In this document: piece by piece, positions 15,037 to 23,801 of the stretch
Layout: the number at the start of each line of letters is the position of its first letter
Numbering within the stretch: the first letter of the stretch is position 1
Assembly (NCBI GenBank): GCA_904398325.1
Contig: CAJFPC010000005.1
Span: 1 to 39,108 of the forward strand
Origin: Candidatus Neoruminococcus faecicola
GTDB lineage: Bacteria; Bacillota; Clostridia; Oscillospirales; Ruminococcaceae
Direction: 5' to 3'
Length of the DNA stretch: 39,108 bases
Translations under genes and position numbers: made by a program
Notes under the pieces: generated by a model
The model's input: the letters and a program-made list of their open reading frames with translations, nothing else
Databases searched by the model: none
What the model was told of the DNA's origin: nothing

Positions 15037-16477
15037 AAAAATCCACCACTTTCTGTTTTCGTTTCAAAATCTCATCAAAACGGCTGATGTATTCGTATGG
15101 ATATTTAAAGTTGAAAATGCGCTCGATGCGGTCTTTGGCGCAGCATTTCAGCTTGGTAACGCCGCCGCCCCCCACCGAGAGGATGGTGTGGGTCTCATCC
15201 ATAATGTAAATGTTGTAGAGCCCCTCCTTGCCCGGCCGGGCAAAGCCGGTATTCTCCAGGTTGGCCAGGGTGTTGCGCTGCCGGTAGAGATAATAGGGCA
15301 GATAGCCGCTGCCGGTGAGCTTTTGCTGGGCATAGTCCACCATCTGGGCCACCTCGTCGATCTGCCTTCTGTAAAGCTCCACTCCTTGCATGTTAAAGCT
15401 GGAGGAGCGCTTGACCGAGAGGGTGTGCACCGTGACGTTTTCCGGCGCCAGGGCGGCGATCTGGTCGATGGTCTGGGCAAAGCGGGCGGGGGTATCCTCC
15501 GGCAGGCCGGCGATAACATCCATGTTGATGCTGTCAAAGGGGAACTGCCGGGCCAGGAAGTATTTTTCCACCGTCTGGGCAGCAGTGTGCTTGCGTCCGG
15601 AGGCCTGCAGCACTGCGTCGCAGAGGCTCTGGGGGTTGATGCTGATGCGTCCCGCCCCCGCCTCATAAACGGCGGCCAGCTTCTCCCCATCGATGGTATC
15701 CGGCCGGCCGGCCTCAAAGGTGTATTCCCACAGCCCCTCAAGGTCAAAATACTGCGCCACCGCTCCAGTCAGCCGGCGGATCTGCTCCGGTGTCAGAATG
15801 GAGGGCGTCCCTCCCCCGAAATAGACGGTGCGCAGCCGCAGCCCTGCGGCATCCGCCAGACGGGCGGTCTCAGCCAGTTCCCGCACCAGGCAATCCAGAT
15901 AGGGCTCGATGAGCTTGTGGGTCTTCTCGATGGAGTGGGACACAAAAGAACAGAAATGGCACCGGCTGGGGCAGAAGGGGATGGAGATGTAGAGGCTGTA
16001 ATCCCCGGGGCCGGTCCGCTCCAGCGCGGCACGTTCCCCCCGCATGGTGGCAAGGGCGAGGTCCGTCTTGCGGCGGCTGACGCGGCATTCCTCCTCAAAA
16101 TAGCGGCGCAGGGCCGCTTCTCCCTCCCCCGCCTCATAGCGGGCGCGCAGCAGCTTCACTGGCCGGATGCCGGTGAGGATGCCCCAGGGAGGCCGGCGCC
16201 CCGTCACCTGGCAGCCGCCCTCAAAAAAAGCGATGGCCATGCTGTATTCCAGCGCCTTGCCGCCCTCCGGGGCGGGCTCGCCTGCAAAACGGCGGCAGCC
16301 CTCCCCCAGGCAGAATTCCACCACCGGGCGGCAGTCCTCCACCCGGGTGACAATGGCGCGTTCCTCTCCGGCAGGGGCCCCCTCATGGTGCAGGGTGACC
16401 TTCTCCCCTGGGAAAAACAGCATGGTCATACATTCCATTTCATAGTGAAAGGGATGATCAAGAATATAAAGTTCCAA
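15017..16477 (-). CDS. hemZ: HemZ-type radical SAM coproporphyrinogen III oxidase-like protein
   Basis: A 486-residue radical SAM enzyme. The iron-sulfur motif C-x3-C-x2-C is at Cys169, 173 and 176 (FCPSRCHFCSF). YFGGGTPSILTPEQI and FEAGRPDTI are typical of HemN/HemZ, and the extended N-terminal ~165 residues and the C-terminal GGGGVTKL distinguish HemZ. Known HemZ proteins are implicated in anaerobic oxidative decarboxylation of coproporphyrinogen; no other haem gene is present here, so the role is inferred. TTG 16477 is 7 bases from GGGAGG; the longer GTG start at 16492 would lie within that site. Follows the MBL gene as in many Clostridia. Confidence 0.9.
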   Translation of the reverse strand: MELYILDHPFHYEMECMTMLFFPGEKVTLHHEGAPAGEERAIVTRVEDCRPVVEFCLGEGCRRFAGEPAPEGGKALEYSMAIAFFEGGCQVTGRRPPWGILTGIRPVKLLRARYEAGEGEAALRRYFEEECRVSRRKTDLALATMRGERAALERTGPGDYSLYISIPFCPSRCHFCSFVSHSIEKTHKLIEPYLDCLVRELAETARLADAAGLRLRTVYFGGGTPSILTPEQIRRLTGAVAQYFDLEGLWEYTFEAGRPDTIDGEKLAAVYEAGAGRISINPQSLCDAVLQASGRKHTAAQTVEKYFLARQFPFDSINMDVIAGLPEDTPARFAQTIDQIAALAPENVTVHTLSVKRSSSFNMQGVELYRRQIDEVAQMVDYAQQKLTGSGYLPYYLYRQRNTLANLENTGFARPGKEGLYNIYIMDETHTILSVGGGGVTKLKCCAKDRIERIFNFKYPYEYISRFDEILKRKQKVVDFFAENGY

Positions 16478-16483
16478 CTTTTT

Positions 16484-16511
16484 GCCTCCCACAGCCTCGC
16501 AGCCGGAGGCT
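16484..16511 (-). promoter_or_regulatory. Alternative hairpins over the hemZ ribosome binding site
   Basis: The RNA can pair AGCCTC (16511-16506) with GAGGCT (16498-16493), leaving the ribosome site free, or GCCTCC (16510-16505) with GGAGGC (16489-16484), burying it. The two 6-bp pairings are mutually exclusive. Short stems, so this may be chance in GC-rich DNA. Confidence 0.3.
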
Positions 16512-16557
16512 CACGAGGGTCCGTTCCTTATGTAAAGTGACTCAGCTTTTCAGCCGT

Positions 16558-17184
16558 TCACTCCTCCGCACGCACATAATAATTGGTACGGCGCTCCCGT
16601 TCCAGGGTGGACTGAGGCCCATGGCCCGGCAGCACCCGGTAATCCCCCGGCAGACGGTAGAGCTTTTTCACCGATTGGATCAGGGTATCGTAATCCCCGC
16701 CGTACAGATCGGTGCGGCCGATATCCCCGGCAAACAGGGCATCCCCGGTGAAAAGGCAGTCCCCCGCCTGATAGGTGAGGCTCCCCTTGCTGTGGCCGGG
16801 GGTAGCATACATCTGAATGGTCAGCTCATCCAGCTGCAGGATGCCGCCCTCCCGGAGGGTCTCAAACGTTTCCACCCGGTAGCCGGGCCCGCCCATCATG
16901 CTGGCACAGCTCTTGCGGGGATCGGTGAGCATTTCGGCATCTTCCGCGCCGATGTAGACGGGCAGATCGGGGTAGGTTTCCCGCAGGCCGTTCACCCCGC
17001 CGATGTGGTCAAAATGCCCGTGAGTGAGCAGGATCATCCTGGGGGTAAGGCCGTTTTCCTGCAGAAATCTGACAATATCCCGGTACTGGGCGCCGGGATC
17101 GATAACGGCGGTGTTTTTTTCCCGGGAAATAAGAAAATAACAGTTGGTCTGCACCATGCCGACCACAATGCTTGCTACTTGCAT
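16558..17184 (-). CDS. Metallo-beta-lactamase-fold hydrolase (glyoxalase II-like)
   Basis: A 208-residue dinuclear metal hydrolase. The HxHxDH motif is His55, His57, Asp59 and His60 (LTHGHFDHIGG). Other ligands are in TPGHSKGSL, FTGDALF and LPGHGPQS. Most similar in layout to small glyoxalase II/YcbL-type thioesterases; the true substrate is unknown. Conserved neighbour of dtd and relA in Clostridia. ATG 17184 follows GAAGGGAA. Gap to dtd is 31 bases, consistent with one operon. Confidence 0.9.
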   Translation of the reverse strand: MQVASIVVGMVQTNCYFLISREKNTAVIDPGAQYRDIVRFLQENGLTPRMILLTHGHFDHIGGVNGLRETYPDLPVYIGAEDAEMLTDPRKSCASMMGGPGYRVETFETLREGGILQLDELTIQMYATPGHSKGSLTYQAGDCLFTGDALFAGDIGRTDLYGGDYDTLIQSVKKLYRLPGDYRVLPGHGPQSTLERERRTNYYVRAEE

Positions 17185-17215
17185 GTTGGTTCCCTTCTTT
17201 CTAAACCTGTTAAAA

Positions 17216-17674
17216 TTATGACTTTGGCATCAGCTCGTCGCTGTCCAGCCAGAGGGTGACGGGGCCGTCGTTGACGAGGGCCACCTGCATTTCCGCGCCG
17301 AAGCGCCCGGCCTGCACCGGCACGCCCAGACGCTCCACCTGGGATAAAAAGGCCTCGTAGAGCCGGTTTGCCTGCTCCGGGGCTGCGGCCCCCACAAAGC
17401 TGGGGCGCCTGCCCTTTTTGCAGTTGCCGTACAGGGTAAACTGAGAGACGGCCAGCATCTGCCCGCCGGATTCCAACAAAGAGCGGTTCATTTTCCCCTC
17501 TTCATCCGAAAAAATCCGGAGGGAAACCGCCTTTTGCGCCAGATACTGCACCTGGGCCTCACCATCCTGCGGGCCGATGCCCACCAGCACCAGCAGCCCG
17601 GGGCCGATGGCGCTGATGCGCTCCCCCTGGATGGTGACGCTGGCCTCGGTGACCCGCTGCAAAAGCAGACGCAT
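17216..17674 (-). CDS. dtd: D-aminoacyl-tRNA deacylase
   Basis: A 152-residue homodimeric proofreading enzyme that removes D-amino acids (and Gly mischarged on tRNA-Ala) from tRNA. Both active-site signatures are present: SQFTLYG at ~78 and NDGPVTLWLDS near the C-terminus, the latter with the cross-subunit Gly-cisPro. The N-terminus MRLLLQRVTEASV is standard, and the length is normal. ATG 17674 has GGGAGG 8 bases upstream. Lies directly after relA (17-base gap) as in Bacillus. Confidence 0.97.
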   Translation of the reverse strand: MRLLLQRVTEASVTIQGERISAIGPGLLVLVGIGPQDGEAQVQYLAQKAVSLRIFSDEEGKMNRSLLESGGQMLAVSQFTLYGNCKKGRRPSFVGAAAPEQANRLYEAFLSQVERLGVPVQAGRFGAEMQVALVNDGPVTLWLDSDELMPKS

Positions 17675-17691
17675 CCAAAATCCCTCCCAAA

Positions 17692-19887
17692 TCAGTTAAA
17701 GGTGCGGTCAATCGAGATGACGCCCTTGATCTTCTTAAGATTGGCCAGCATATAGTTGAGCTGGTTGATATCGCTGACGCCGACGGTGATGTTGATATCC
17801 ACGCAGTTATCCTTGATGGCACGGGCAATCAGCGAATGAATGGGGATGCGCATATTGCTGATCTCGATGCTCACATCCGCCAGCATGCCGGGGCGGTCGT
17901 GAGCGACAATCTCCACCGTGGATTTGAATACCCCGTCCGCATGGGTATTCCACCAGGCGTTGACCCAGCGGGCCGCCTGCTCGGGGTCGTTTTTGGCGTT
18001 CTGATAATTCTGGCAGTCCTTCTTATGGATGGAGACGCCGAAGCCCCGGGTGACAAAGCCCACGATTTCATCGCCGGGCAGCGGATTGCAGCAGCGGGCA
18101 AATTTGACCAGGCAGCTGTCCAGCCCCTCCACCACCACGCCGCTGGAGGATTCCTTCTTCTTGCCCTGCTGGCCGGACTGGGAATTGGTGATGGCCTTTT
18201 CCATACGCTGCTCGTTGGTCTGCTTGAAGCGCTTGACATATTCTTCCTTCACCTTGGGGATGATCTTGCTGACCTGCACCCCGCCGTAGCCGATGGCGGC
18301 ATAAAAATCATCCAGGGTATTGAAATAATACCGCTTGGCGATATCCAGGATGAAGGGATCGCGCTGATCCTCCTCCAGCTGGATGTTGTTGCGCCGAAAC
18401 TCCGCCTCCAGCTCCTCCATGCCCTGCTGGATGTTCTCCTCCCGCCGCTCTTTCTTAAACCAGGTGCGGATTTTGGTGCGGGCGCCATTGGTGCGCACCA
18501 CCTTCAGCCAGTCGCGGCTGGGGCCGTGGCCGGGGGCGTTGGTGGTGATGATCTCCACAATCTGGCCGGTGGCCACCTTGGTATCCAGCGAGACGATGCG
18601 CCCGTCGATTTTGGCGCCCACGGTGCGGTTGCCCACCTCGCTGTGGATGGCGTAGGCAAAATCGATGACTGTAGAGCCCGCCGGCAGGCTGAGCACATCC
18701 CCCTTGGGGGTAAAGACGAATACCTCCTCCGGGGCGATATCGGATTTGATGGAGCGGATGATATCCTGAGCGTCCCCGCTTTCCTTCTGGGATTCCAAAA
18801 GCTGCCGGACCCAGGCCAGGCGGTCCTCCAGCTTATCCTTGCCGGCAATGCCGGCCTTGTATTTCCAGTGGGCGGCGATGCCGTATTCCGCCGTGTGGTG
18901 CATATCAAAGGTGCGGATCTGCACCTCGAAGGGGATAGCCTCCGTCTCCGGATCCAGGACGGTGGTGTGCAGCGACTGGTACATGTTGGCCTTGGGGGTG
19001 GAGATATAATCCTTAAAGCGGTTGGGCAGCGGGCGGAACATATCGTGGATTTCGCCCAGCACGTTGTAGCACTCGTTGACCGTATCCACAATCACCCGCA
19101 CCGCATAGACATCATAGATTTCATCAAAGTTGCGCCCCTGCATATACACCTTGCGGTAGATGCCGTAGACGCTCTTGATGCGTCCCTCCAGCACCATGTG
19201 GGGATGGTCGGCGCAGATGCGGTCTCGGATTTTCGTTTTGATATGCTCCAAAAAGGAGACCCGGTCCTCGTGGCGCTTGGCCAGCTGCTGCTCGATCTCC
19301 TCATAGGCTACCGGGTCCAAATAACGCAGGGAAAGATCCTCCAGCTCCTCCTTGATGGCGCGGATGCCCAGCCGGTGGGCCAGCGGGGCGTAGACCTCCA
19401 TGGTCTCGAGGGATTTCTGGCGGCGCTTCTCATCCCGCATGCAGGCCATGGTGCGCATATTGTGCAGCCGGTCGGCCAGCTTGATGATGACCACCCGCAC
19501 GTCATTGGCCATGGCCAGCAGCATTTTGCGCACGTTTTCCGCCTGCTGCTCCTCCCGGGAGTGGAAGGGCACCTTGCCCAGCTTGGTGACGCCGTCCACC
19601 ATGGAGGCCACGTCGCTGCCGAATTTTTTGGCGATGGTCTCCAGGGGAACGTCGGTATCCTCCACCACATCGTGCAGCAGCGCCGCCGCCAGGGTGTCGG
19701 TATCCATGCCCAGGTCCACCAGGATGGAGGTCACCTCCAGCGGATGGGTGATATACGGCTCGCCCGAGACGCGCTTCTGCCCCTCGTGGGCCTTTTCCGC
19801 CAGCTGGTAGACCTCTGTCAGCTTATCCAGGTCCACCTGGCGGTCGTTCTCGATGATTTTCTGTTTTAAATCCTCAAAAGTCATCAT
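17692..19887 (-). CDS. relA: Bifunctional (p)ppGpp synthetase/hydrolase RelA/SpoT (Rsh)
   Basis: A 731-residue stringent-response enzyme. Domains in order: HD hydrolase with HDVVEDTD (His72-Asp73) and conserved YITHPLEV; (p)ppGpp synthetase (~240-350) with DEIYDVYAVRVIVD, RFKDYISTPKANMYQSLHTT and the downstream FEVQIRT; TGS (~390-450) beginning VFVFTPKGDVLSLPAGS; zinc-finger/helical region with RCCNPLPGDEIVGF; C-terminal ACT (~655-731). Both catalytic halves look intact, so it should make and degrade alarmone. The ATGATGA start overlaps the recJ stop by 4 bases; the apt gene usually found between recJ and relA is missing. Confidence 0.97.
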   Translation of the reverse strand: MMTFEDLKQKIIENDRQVDLDKLTEVYQLAEKAHEGQKRVSGEPYITHPLEVTSILVDLGMDTDTLAAALLHDVVEDTDVPLETIAKKFGSDVASMVDGVTKLGKVPFHSREEQQAENVRKMLLAMANDVRVVIIKLADRLHNMRTMACMRDEKRRQKSLETMEVYAPLAHRLGIRAIKEELEDLSLRYLDPVAYEEIEQQLAKRHEDRVSFLEHIKTKIRDRICADHPHMVLEGRIKSVYGIYRKVYMQGRNFDEIYDVYAVRVIVDTVNECYNVLGEIHDMFRPLPNRFKDYISTPKANMYQSLHTTVLDPETEAIPFEVQIRTFDMHHTAEYGIAAHWKYKAGIAGKDKLEDRLAWVRQLLESQKESGDAQDIIRSIKSDIAPEEVFVFTPKGDVLSLPAGSTVIDFAYAIHSEVGNRTVGAKIDGRIVSLDTKVATGQIVEIITTNAPGHGPSRDWLKVVRTNGARTKIRTWFKKERREENIQQGMEELEAEFRRNNIQLEEDQRDPFILDIAKRYYFNTLDDFYAAIGYGGVQVSKIIPKVKEEYVKRFKQTNEQRMEKAITNSQSGQQGKKKESSSGVVVEGLDSCLVKFARCCNPLPGDEIVGFVTRGFGVSIHKKDCQNYQNAKNDPEQAARWVNAWWNTHADGVFKSTVEIVAHDRPGMLADVSIEISNMRIPIHSLIARAIKDNCVDINITVGVSDINQLNYMLANLKKIKGVISIDRTFN

Positions 19888-21944
19888 ACCGCAACACTAT
19901 CGCCTTTCAGCCGCTCTTTCAGGCGGCTTAAAATCCGGGAATCCTGCAGATTCACCTTCCGCTGTGTATCCCCGATTTCCAGCGCCTCTCCCCCGCCCGG
20001 AAGCGAGCGCGCCAGATCAAATTCCTTCAACACATCCACTGCCGCATACAGCCGTCCCAATTCCAGCTGGGGGTCGATGCGCCAGCAAAGATCCAGCATG
20101 CCGTACTGGATTTTCTTTTCCCGCCTTAGGCGGCGGTACAGGGCCGCCAGGTATTCCCGGCCGGGATAAAGGCGGCCGCATTCCTCCGCCGTCAGGCTCT
20201 CGCCGCGTCGCCAGCGCTCATACAGGGCGCGGCTCTCAAACAGCTTTGCTTTGTCAAGGCCGGCGGGCCGCACATCCAAAATCCGGGCCGAAACCCGCGG
20301 CGCCCCCTGATAGGTCTGCAGGGAAAGCTCCAGCGCCGCGTCCACCTCTTCCCCCACCCGGTAGGGGAAAGCCTCCGGCGTCTGGAAGAAATAAGCGCAG
20401 CTGAGCCGCCGCCCGCCCTGCTCCAGGCGCAGGCGCAGATGCTTGCCGCCGCCCATGGGGGTGATCTCGCCGATCACCGCCCGGCTGACGGCGAACACCG
20501 GCGTCTCATTCTCACAGCCGAAGGGCTCCAGCACTGTCAGCGACGCCAGCTGGGAAAGCTCCGCCAACTCCAGCGGGATCACCGCGTCGATCAAAATTTC
20601 GCTGACCGGCATCACCGGATGATGCTCCGCCGCGTAGGAGAGAATCCTCTGGCAGAAGGCCTCGCGGTTTTCCGCCTTCATGCTGAAGCCCGCCGCCGCC
20701 GGATGCCCGCCGAATTTGGTGAGCAAATCCCCCGCCGAGGCCACCGCCTCCACCATGGAAAAGCCGGGGATGCTGCGGGCAGAGCCCACCAGCTGGCCGT
20801 CCTCCTCGGTCATAAGGATGCAGGGCTTGAGATATTTCTGCATCAGCTTGGCGCTGACAATGCCGATGACCCCGTGGCTCCAGCCCTCGCCCCAGGCGAT
20901 CAGCACCCGGTGAAAGAGCCGCTCCGGCTCCTGGGCGAGGAACTGCTCCGCCTGGGCGAAGATCTCCTCCTCCAGCTGGCGCCGCAGCCGGTTGAGGCCG
21001 TCCAGATGCCCGGCAAGGCGCTGGGCCTCCTCCTCATCGTCGCTGAGCAGAAGGTCGGCAGCCACCTCCGCCGTCTCCATCCTGCCGGCCGCGTTCATGC
21101 GGGGCGCCAGGCCAAAGGCCACCTGCTCCGAGGCGATGCCCTCCAGCGAGATGCCCGCCAGCTGCGCCAGGCTTTCCAGCCCGGGGGCGCCGTTGTCAGC
21201 CATACGGGCCAGGCCCATCTGCACCAGCAGGCGGTTTTCCTCCTTGAGCGGGACCAGGTCGGCAATGGTGCCCAGCGCCACCAGGTGGGCGTAATAATCC
21301 GCCATTTCGGTGCCGTTGTCCCCTTCCAGAGCGCAGACCAGCTTAAAAGCCACCCCCACGCCCGCCAGATGTTCAAAGGGATAAGGGCAGTCCTGCCGGT
21401 GGGGGTCCACCACCGCCACGGCATCCGGCAGCACCGGCGGCGGGGTATGATGGTCGGTGACCACCACATCCACCCCCAGGCTGTTGGCGTAGGCGATTTC
21501 TTCCCGGGCGGAGATGCCGTTGTCCACCGTGACGATCAGGCGCACCTCATGCTCCGCCAGCAGCTTGACAGCCGGCTTGTTGAGGCCATAGCCCTCGGTA
21601 TACCGGTCGGGCAGATAGTAGGAAATATTCGCCCCCGCCGACTGCAGGTAGCTGACCAGCAGTGCGGTGGCTGTGACCCCGTCGCAGTCATAATCCCCGT
21701 AGACGGTAATCAATTCCCCCAACTCGATGGCGCGGCGGATCCGCTCCACCGCCTGGGGCATATCCCGCATCTGCATCGGATCGTGAAACTGCCTGGGATA
21801 AAGGAAATCCCGGGCCGCTGCGGCATCCTGCAGGCCGCGGGCAGCCAGCACCGCCGCCGCCAGGGGGGAAAGATTCAGTTGTTCCGCCAGGGCAGACGCC
21901 AGCGCAGGGTCGCTGCGGCGCAGATGCCATCCTTTGTTGTTCAC
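19884..21944 (-). CDS. recJ: Single-stranded-DNA-specific exonuclease RecJ
   Basis: A 686-residue 5'-3' ssDNA exonuclease for repair and recombination. DHH phosphoesterase motifs: VYGDYDCDG with Asp84, Asp86 and Asp88; VDNGIS with Asp141; VTDHH with Asp164-His165-His166; then a DHHA1 domain with GWSHGVIGIVSAKL and FGGHPAAAGFS. The OB-fold follows, and a C-terminal extension of ~130 residues beyond it resembles Firmicutes-type RecJ. The start is GTG 21944, with AGAAGG nearby. It heads an operon recJ-relA-dtd-MBL-hemZ-kinase behind the promoter at 22029-22057, with an ~80-base leader holding a CCTCCGGAGG palindrome. Confidence 0.96.
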   Translation of the reverse strand: MNNKGWHLRRSDPALASALAEQLNLSPLAAAVLAARGLQDAAAARDFLYPRQFHDPMQMRDMPQAVERIRRAIELGELITVYGDYDCDGVTATALLVSYLQSAGANISYYLPDRYTEGYGLNKPAVKLLAEHEVRLIVTVDNGISAREEIAYANSLGVDVVVTDHHTPPPVLPDAVAVVDPHRQDCPYPFEHLAGVGVAFKLVCALEGDNGTEMADYYAHLVALGTIADLVPLKEENRLLVQMGLARMADNGAPGLESLAQLAGISLEGIASEQVAFGLAPRMNAAGRMETAEVAADLLLSDDEEEAQRLAGHLDGLNRLRRQLEEEIFAQAEQFLAQEPERLFHRVLIAWGEGWSHGVIGIVSAKLMQKYLKPCILMTEEDGQLVGSARSIPGFSMVEAVASAGDLLTKFGGHPAAAGFSMKAENREAFCQRILSYAAEHHPVMPVSEILIDAVIPLELAELSQLASLTVLEPFGCENETPVFAVSRAVIGEITPMGGGKHLRLRLEQGGRRLSCAYFFQTPEAFPYRVGEEVDAALELSLQTYQGAPRVSARILDVRPAGLDKAKLFESRALYERWRRGESLTAEECGRLYPGREYLAALYRRLRREKKIQYGMLDLCWRIDPQLELGRLYAAVDVLKEFDLARSLPGGGEALEIGDTQRKVNLQDSRILSRLKERLKGDSVAV

Positions 21945-22028
21945 CAGGCCTTCTTCTCCATCCCATCGAAAATTTCTATGCCAGATCCCTCCGGAGGCTT
22001 TGTCCGCCGAAGGGGCACTTATTTTTAT

Positions 22029-22057
22029 ATTTTACCACTTTTTGCGGGATAACACAA
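22029..22057 (-). promoter_or_regulatory. Extended -10 promoter of the recJ-relA operon
   Basis: Minus strand TTGTGT (22057-22052), 17-base spacer, TAAAAT (22034-22029) with TG upstream. The predicted leader of about 80 bases has no T-box or recognised riboswitch. Confidence 0.6.
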
Positions 22058-22105
22058 GAAAAAGCGCCTCATGCCGCCTAAATTCGAAGAAGGCTTTCCC
22101 CACGC

Positions 22106-22132
22106 AAAAAAGGGCTGCCCCTAGGGCAGCCC
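22106..22132 (-). terminator. Intrinsic terminator after the FAD dehydrogenase gene
   Basis: Perfect 9-bp stem GGGCTGCCC (22132-22124) / GGGCAGCCC (22120-22112) with a 3-base loop and six T, 11 bases after the stop. Confidence 0.9.
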
Positions 22133-22143
22133 CATCGTCTGCG

Positions 22144-23736
22144 TCAGCCCTCCAGCGGGCGGTAGTAGGCCGCAATGGCCATGGCGGCGCGCAAACCGTC
22201 CACCGCGGCGCTGATGATGCCGCCGGCATAGCCGGCCCCCTCCCCGCAGGGATATACCCCCGCCGCGCCGGGGGCCTGGCCATCCTCTCCGCGCAGGATA
22301 CGCACCGGCGAGGAGGTGCGGCTTTCCACCCCGGTGAGCAGTGCATCCGGGCTGGCAAAGCCGCGGAGTTTTTTCTCAAAGGCCCGCAGGCCCAGGCGCA
22401 TCATCTCGGCGATTTCCCGGGGAAAAAGGCTGTCAAAGTCTGCCCCGGCCACCCCGCGGGCATAGCTGGGCTGCACCTGCCCCAGGCGCAGCCCGCCCCT
22501 GCCGGCCAAAAACAGCCCGGCTGTCTGGGCGGGCGCCGTCTGGCAGCTGCCCCCCATGCGGAAGGCCTTCTGCTCCAGCGACCGGGCAAACCCCATAGCC
22601 GCCAGCGGGTCATCGCCGAAATCCTGCCGGCCCACCGAAACCACCAGCGCCGCATTGGCGTTGCGGCCGTCCCGGGCGTAGTAGCTCATGCCGTTGGTGA
22701 CAACGCCGCCCTCCTCCGAAGCGGCAGGCACCACCACGCCGCCGGGGCACATGCAGAAGGTATAAACGCACCGCCCTCCCGGCCCCTGCTGAGAGAGCTG
22801 ATACTCCCCCGGGGGCAGCTTGGGATGGCCGGCCAGCCCGCCGTAAAGGCCCCGGTCGATCTCCTGCTGGAGATGCTCGATACGGGCGCCCACGGAAAAA
22901 TTCTTCGCCTGCACCTGCAGCCCCCGGCGGATCAGCTGCTCCACCGTGTCGCGGGCGCTATGCCCGGTGGCCAGCACCACTGCCTGGGCCGGGATCTGCC
23001 CCTGGTTGGTGGCCACGGCGGTCACCCGGCCGCCCTGCAGCACCAGATCCTCCAGCCGGGTCAAAAAGCGCACCTCGCCCCCCAGGCGGGTCACCTCCTG
23101 CCGGAAGGCCTTGACCACCCGTCGCAGATGATCGGTGCCGATATGGGGCTTGGCCCGCCAGAGGATCTCCTCCGGGGCGCCGTGAGAGGCCAGCTCTTGC
23201 AATACATAGCGGCAAAGGGGATCGTGGATGCGGGTGGTGAGCTTCCCATCCGAAAAAGTGCCTGCGCCGCCCTCGCCGAATTGGACGTTGGTCTCCCCAT
23301 CCAGCGGGCCGCCCTGCCAAAAGCGCTCCACCGCTTCCACCCGGGCGTCCACATCCGCGCCGCGCTCCAGCACCAGCGGGCGGTATCCCTCACGGGCCAG
23401 CAGCAGTGCCGCAAACATGCCCGCAGGGCCGAAGCCCGCTATCACCGGCCTTGCCTGCAGCGGGTTCTGCCCCCGTGTCACCTGGGGCAGGGCGGTCTCC
23501 CGATAGGCCACCTGCGGCGACGCCAGACGCTCTGCCAGGGCCTTTTCGTCGCAGTCCAGCTCCGCCCAGACAGCATAGACCAGCTGGATCTTTTCCCGGC
23601 GGCGGGCATCCACCGACTGCTTATAAATCTCCATGCGGCGCACCGGAGGATTGCCCAGAACCGCCCCGGCCAGGCGGAATGCCTCCTCCCGCGGCGCCTC
23701 CAGCGGCAGCTTGATCTGCGAAACTACAATGGCCAT
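22144..23736 (-). CDS. FAD-dependent dehydrogenase (COG2509-like)
   Basis: A 530-residue flavoprotein of the uncharacterised FAD-dependent dehydrogenase group. After an N-terminal ~95-residue domain (an ACT/ferredoxin-like lead-in, REEAFRLAGAVLGNPPVRR) comes the Rossmann dinucleotide site AGFGPAGMFAA (~100-110). QFGEGGAGTFSDGKLTTR is the group's characteristic stretch; VVLATGHSARD and GVYPCGEGAGYAGGI are the second and third flavin contacts. No membrane segment. Substrate unknown. ATG 23736 follows GGGAGGG; a terminator hairpin sits between it and cdaR. Confidence 0.9.
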   Translation of the reverse strand: MAIVVSQIKLPLEAPREEAFRLAGAVLGNPPVRRMEIYKQSVDARRREKIQLVYAVWAELDCDEKALAERLASPQVAYRETALPQVTRGQNPLQARPVIAGFGPAGMFAALLLAREGYRPLVLERGADVDARVEAVERFWQGGPLDGETNVQFGEGGAGTFSDGKLTTRIHDPLCRYVLQELASHGAPEEILWRAKPHIGTDHLRRVVKAFRQEVTRLGGEVRFLTRLEDLVLQGGRVTAVATNQGQIPAQAVVLATGHSARDTVEQLIRRGLQVQAKNFSVGARIEHLQQEIDRGLYGGLAGHPKLPPGEYQLSQQGPGGRCVYTFCMCPGGVVVPAASEEGGVVTNGMSYYARDGRNANAALVVSVGRQDFGDDPLAAMGFARSLEQKAFRMGGSCQTAPAQTAGLFLAGRGGLRLGQVQPSYARGVAGADFDSLFPREIAEMMRLGLRAFEKKLRGFASPDALLTGVESRTSSPVRILRGEDGQAPGAAGVYPCGEGAGYAGGIISAAVDGLRAAMAIAAYYRPLEG

Positions 23737-23753
23737 AGGGCCCTCCCTTTCTC

Positions 23754-23785
23754 AAAAAAGCGGCGTGGAGAACTCGCCCCACGCC
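23754..23785 (-). terminator. Intrinsic terminator after cdaR, abutting the next ribosome binding site
   Basis: Minus strand GGCGTGG (23785-23779) / CCACGCC (23768-23762), 10-base loop, then GC and six T. It lies 17 bases after the cdaR stop; the T run ends 6 bases from the GGGAGGG of the downstream gene. Confidence 0.85.
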
Positions 23786-23801
23786 GGCCTTGCGTTTTAT
23801 T

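Noticed and set aside
17836-19869. 677-codon open frame on the + strand
   Set aside because: Exact antisense of relA; its translation is low-complexity His/Gly/Leu/Gln without domains, as expected opposite a GC-rich gene.
21945-22028. recJ leader as a T-box or riboswitch
   Set aside because: Only one short CCTCCGGAGG palindrome; no T-box consensus, no antiterminator and no T-run terminator before the gene.
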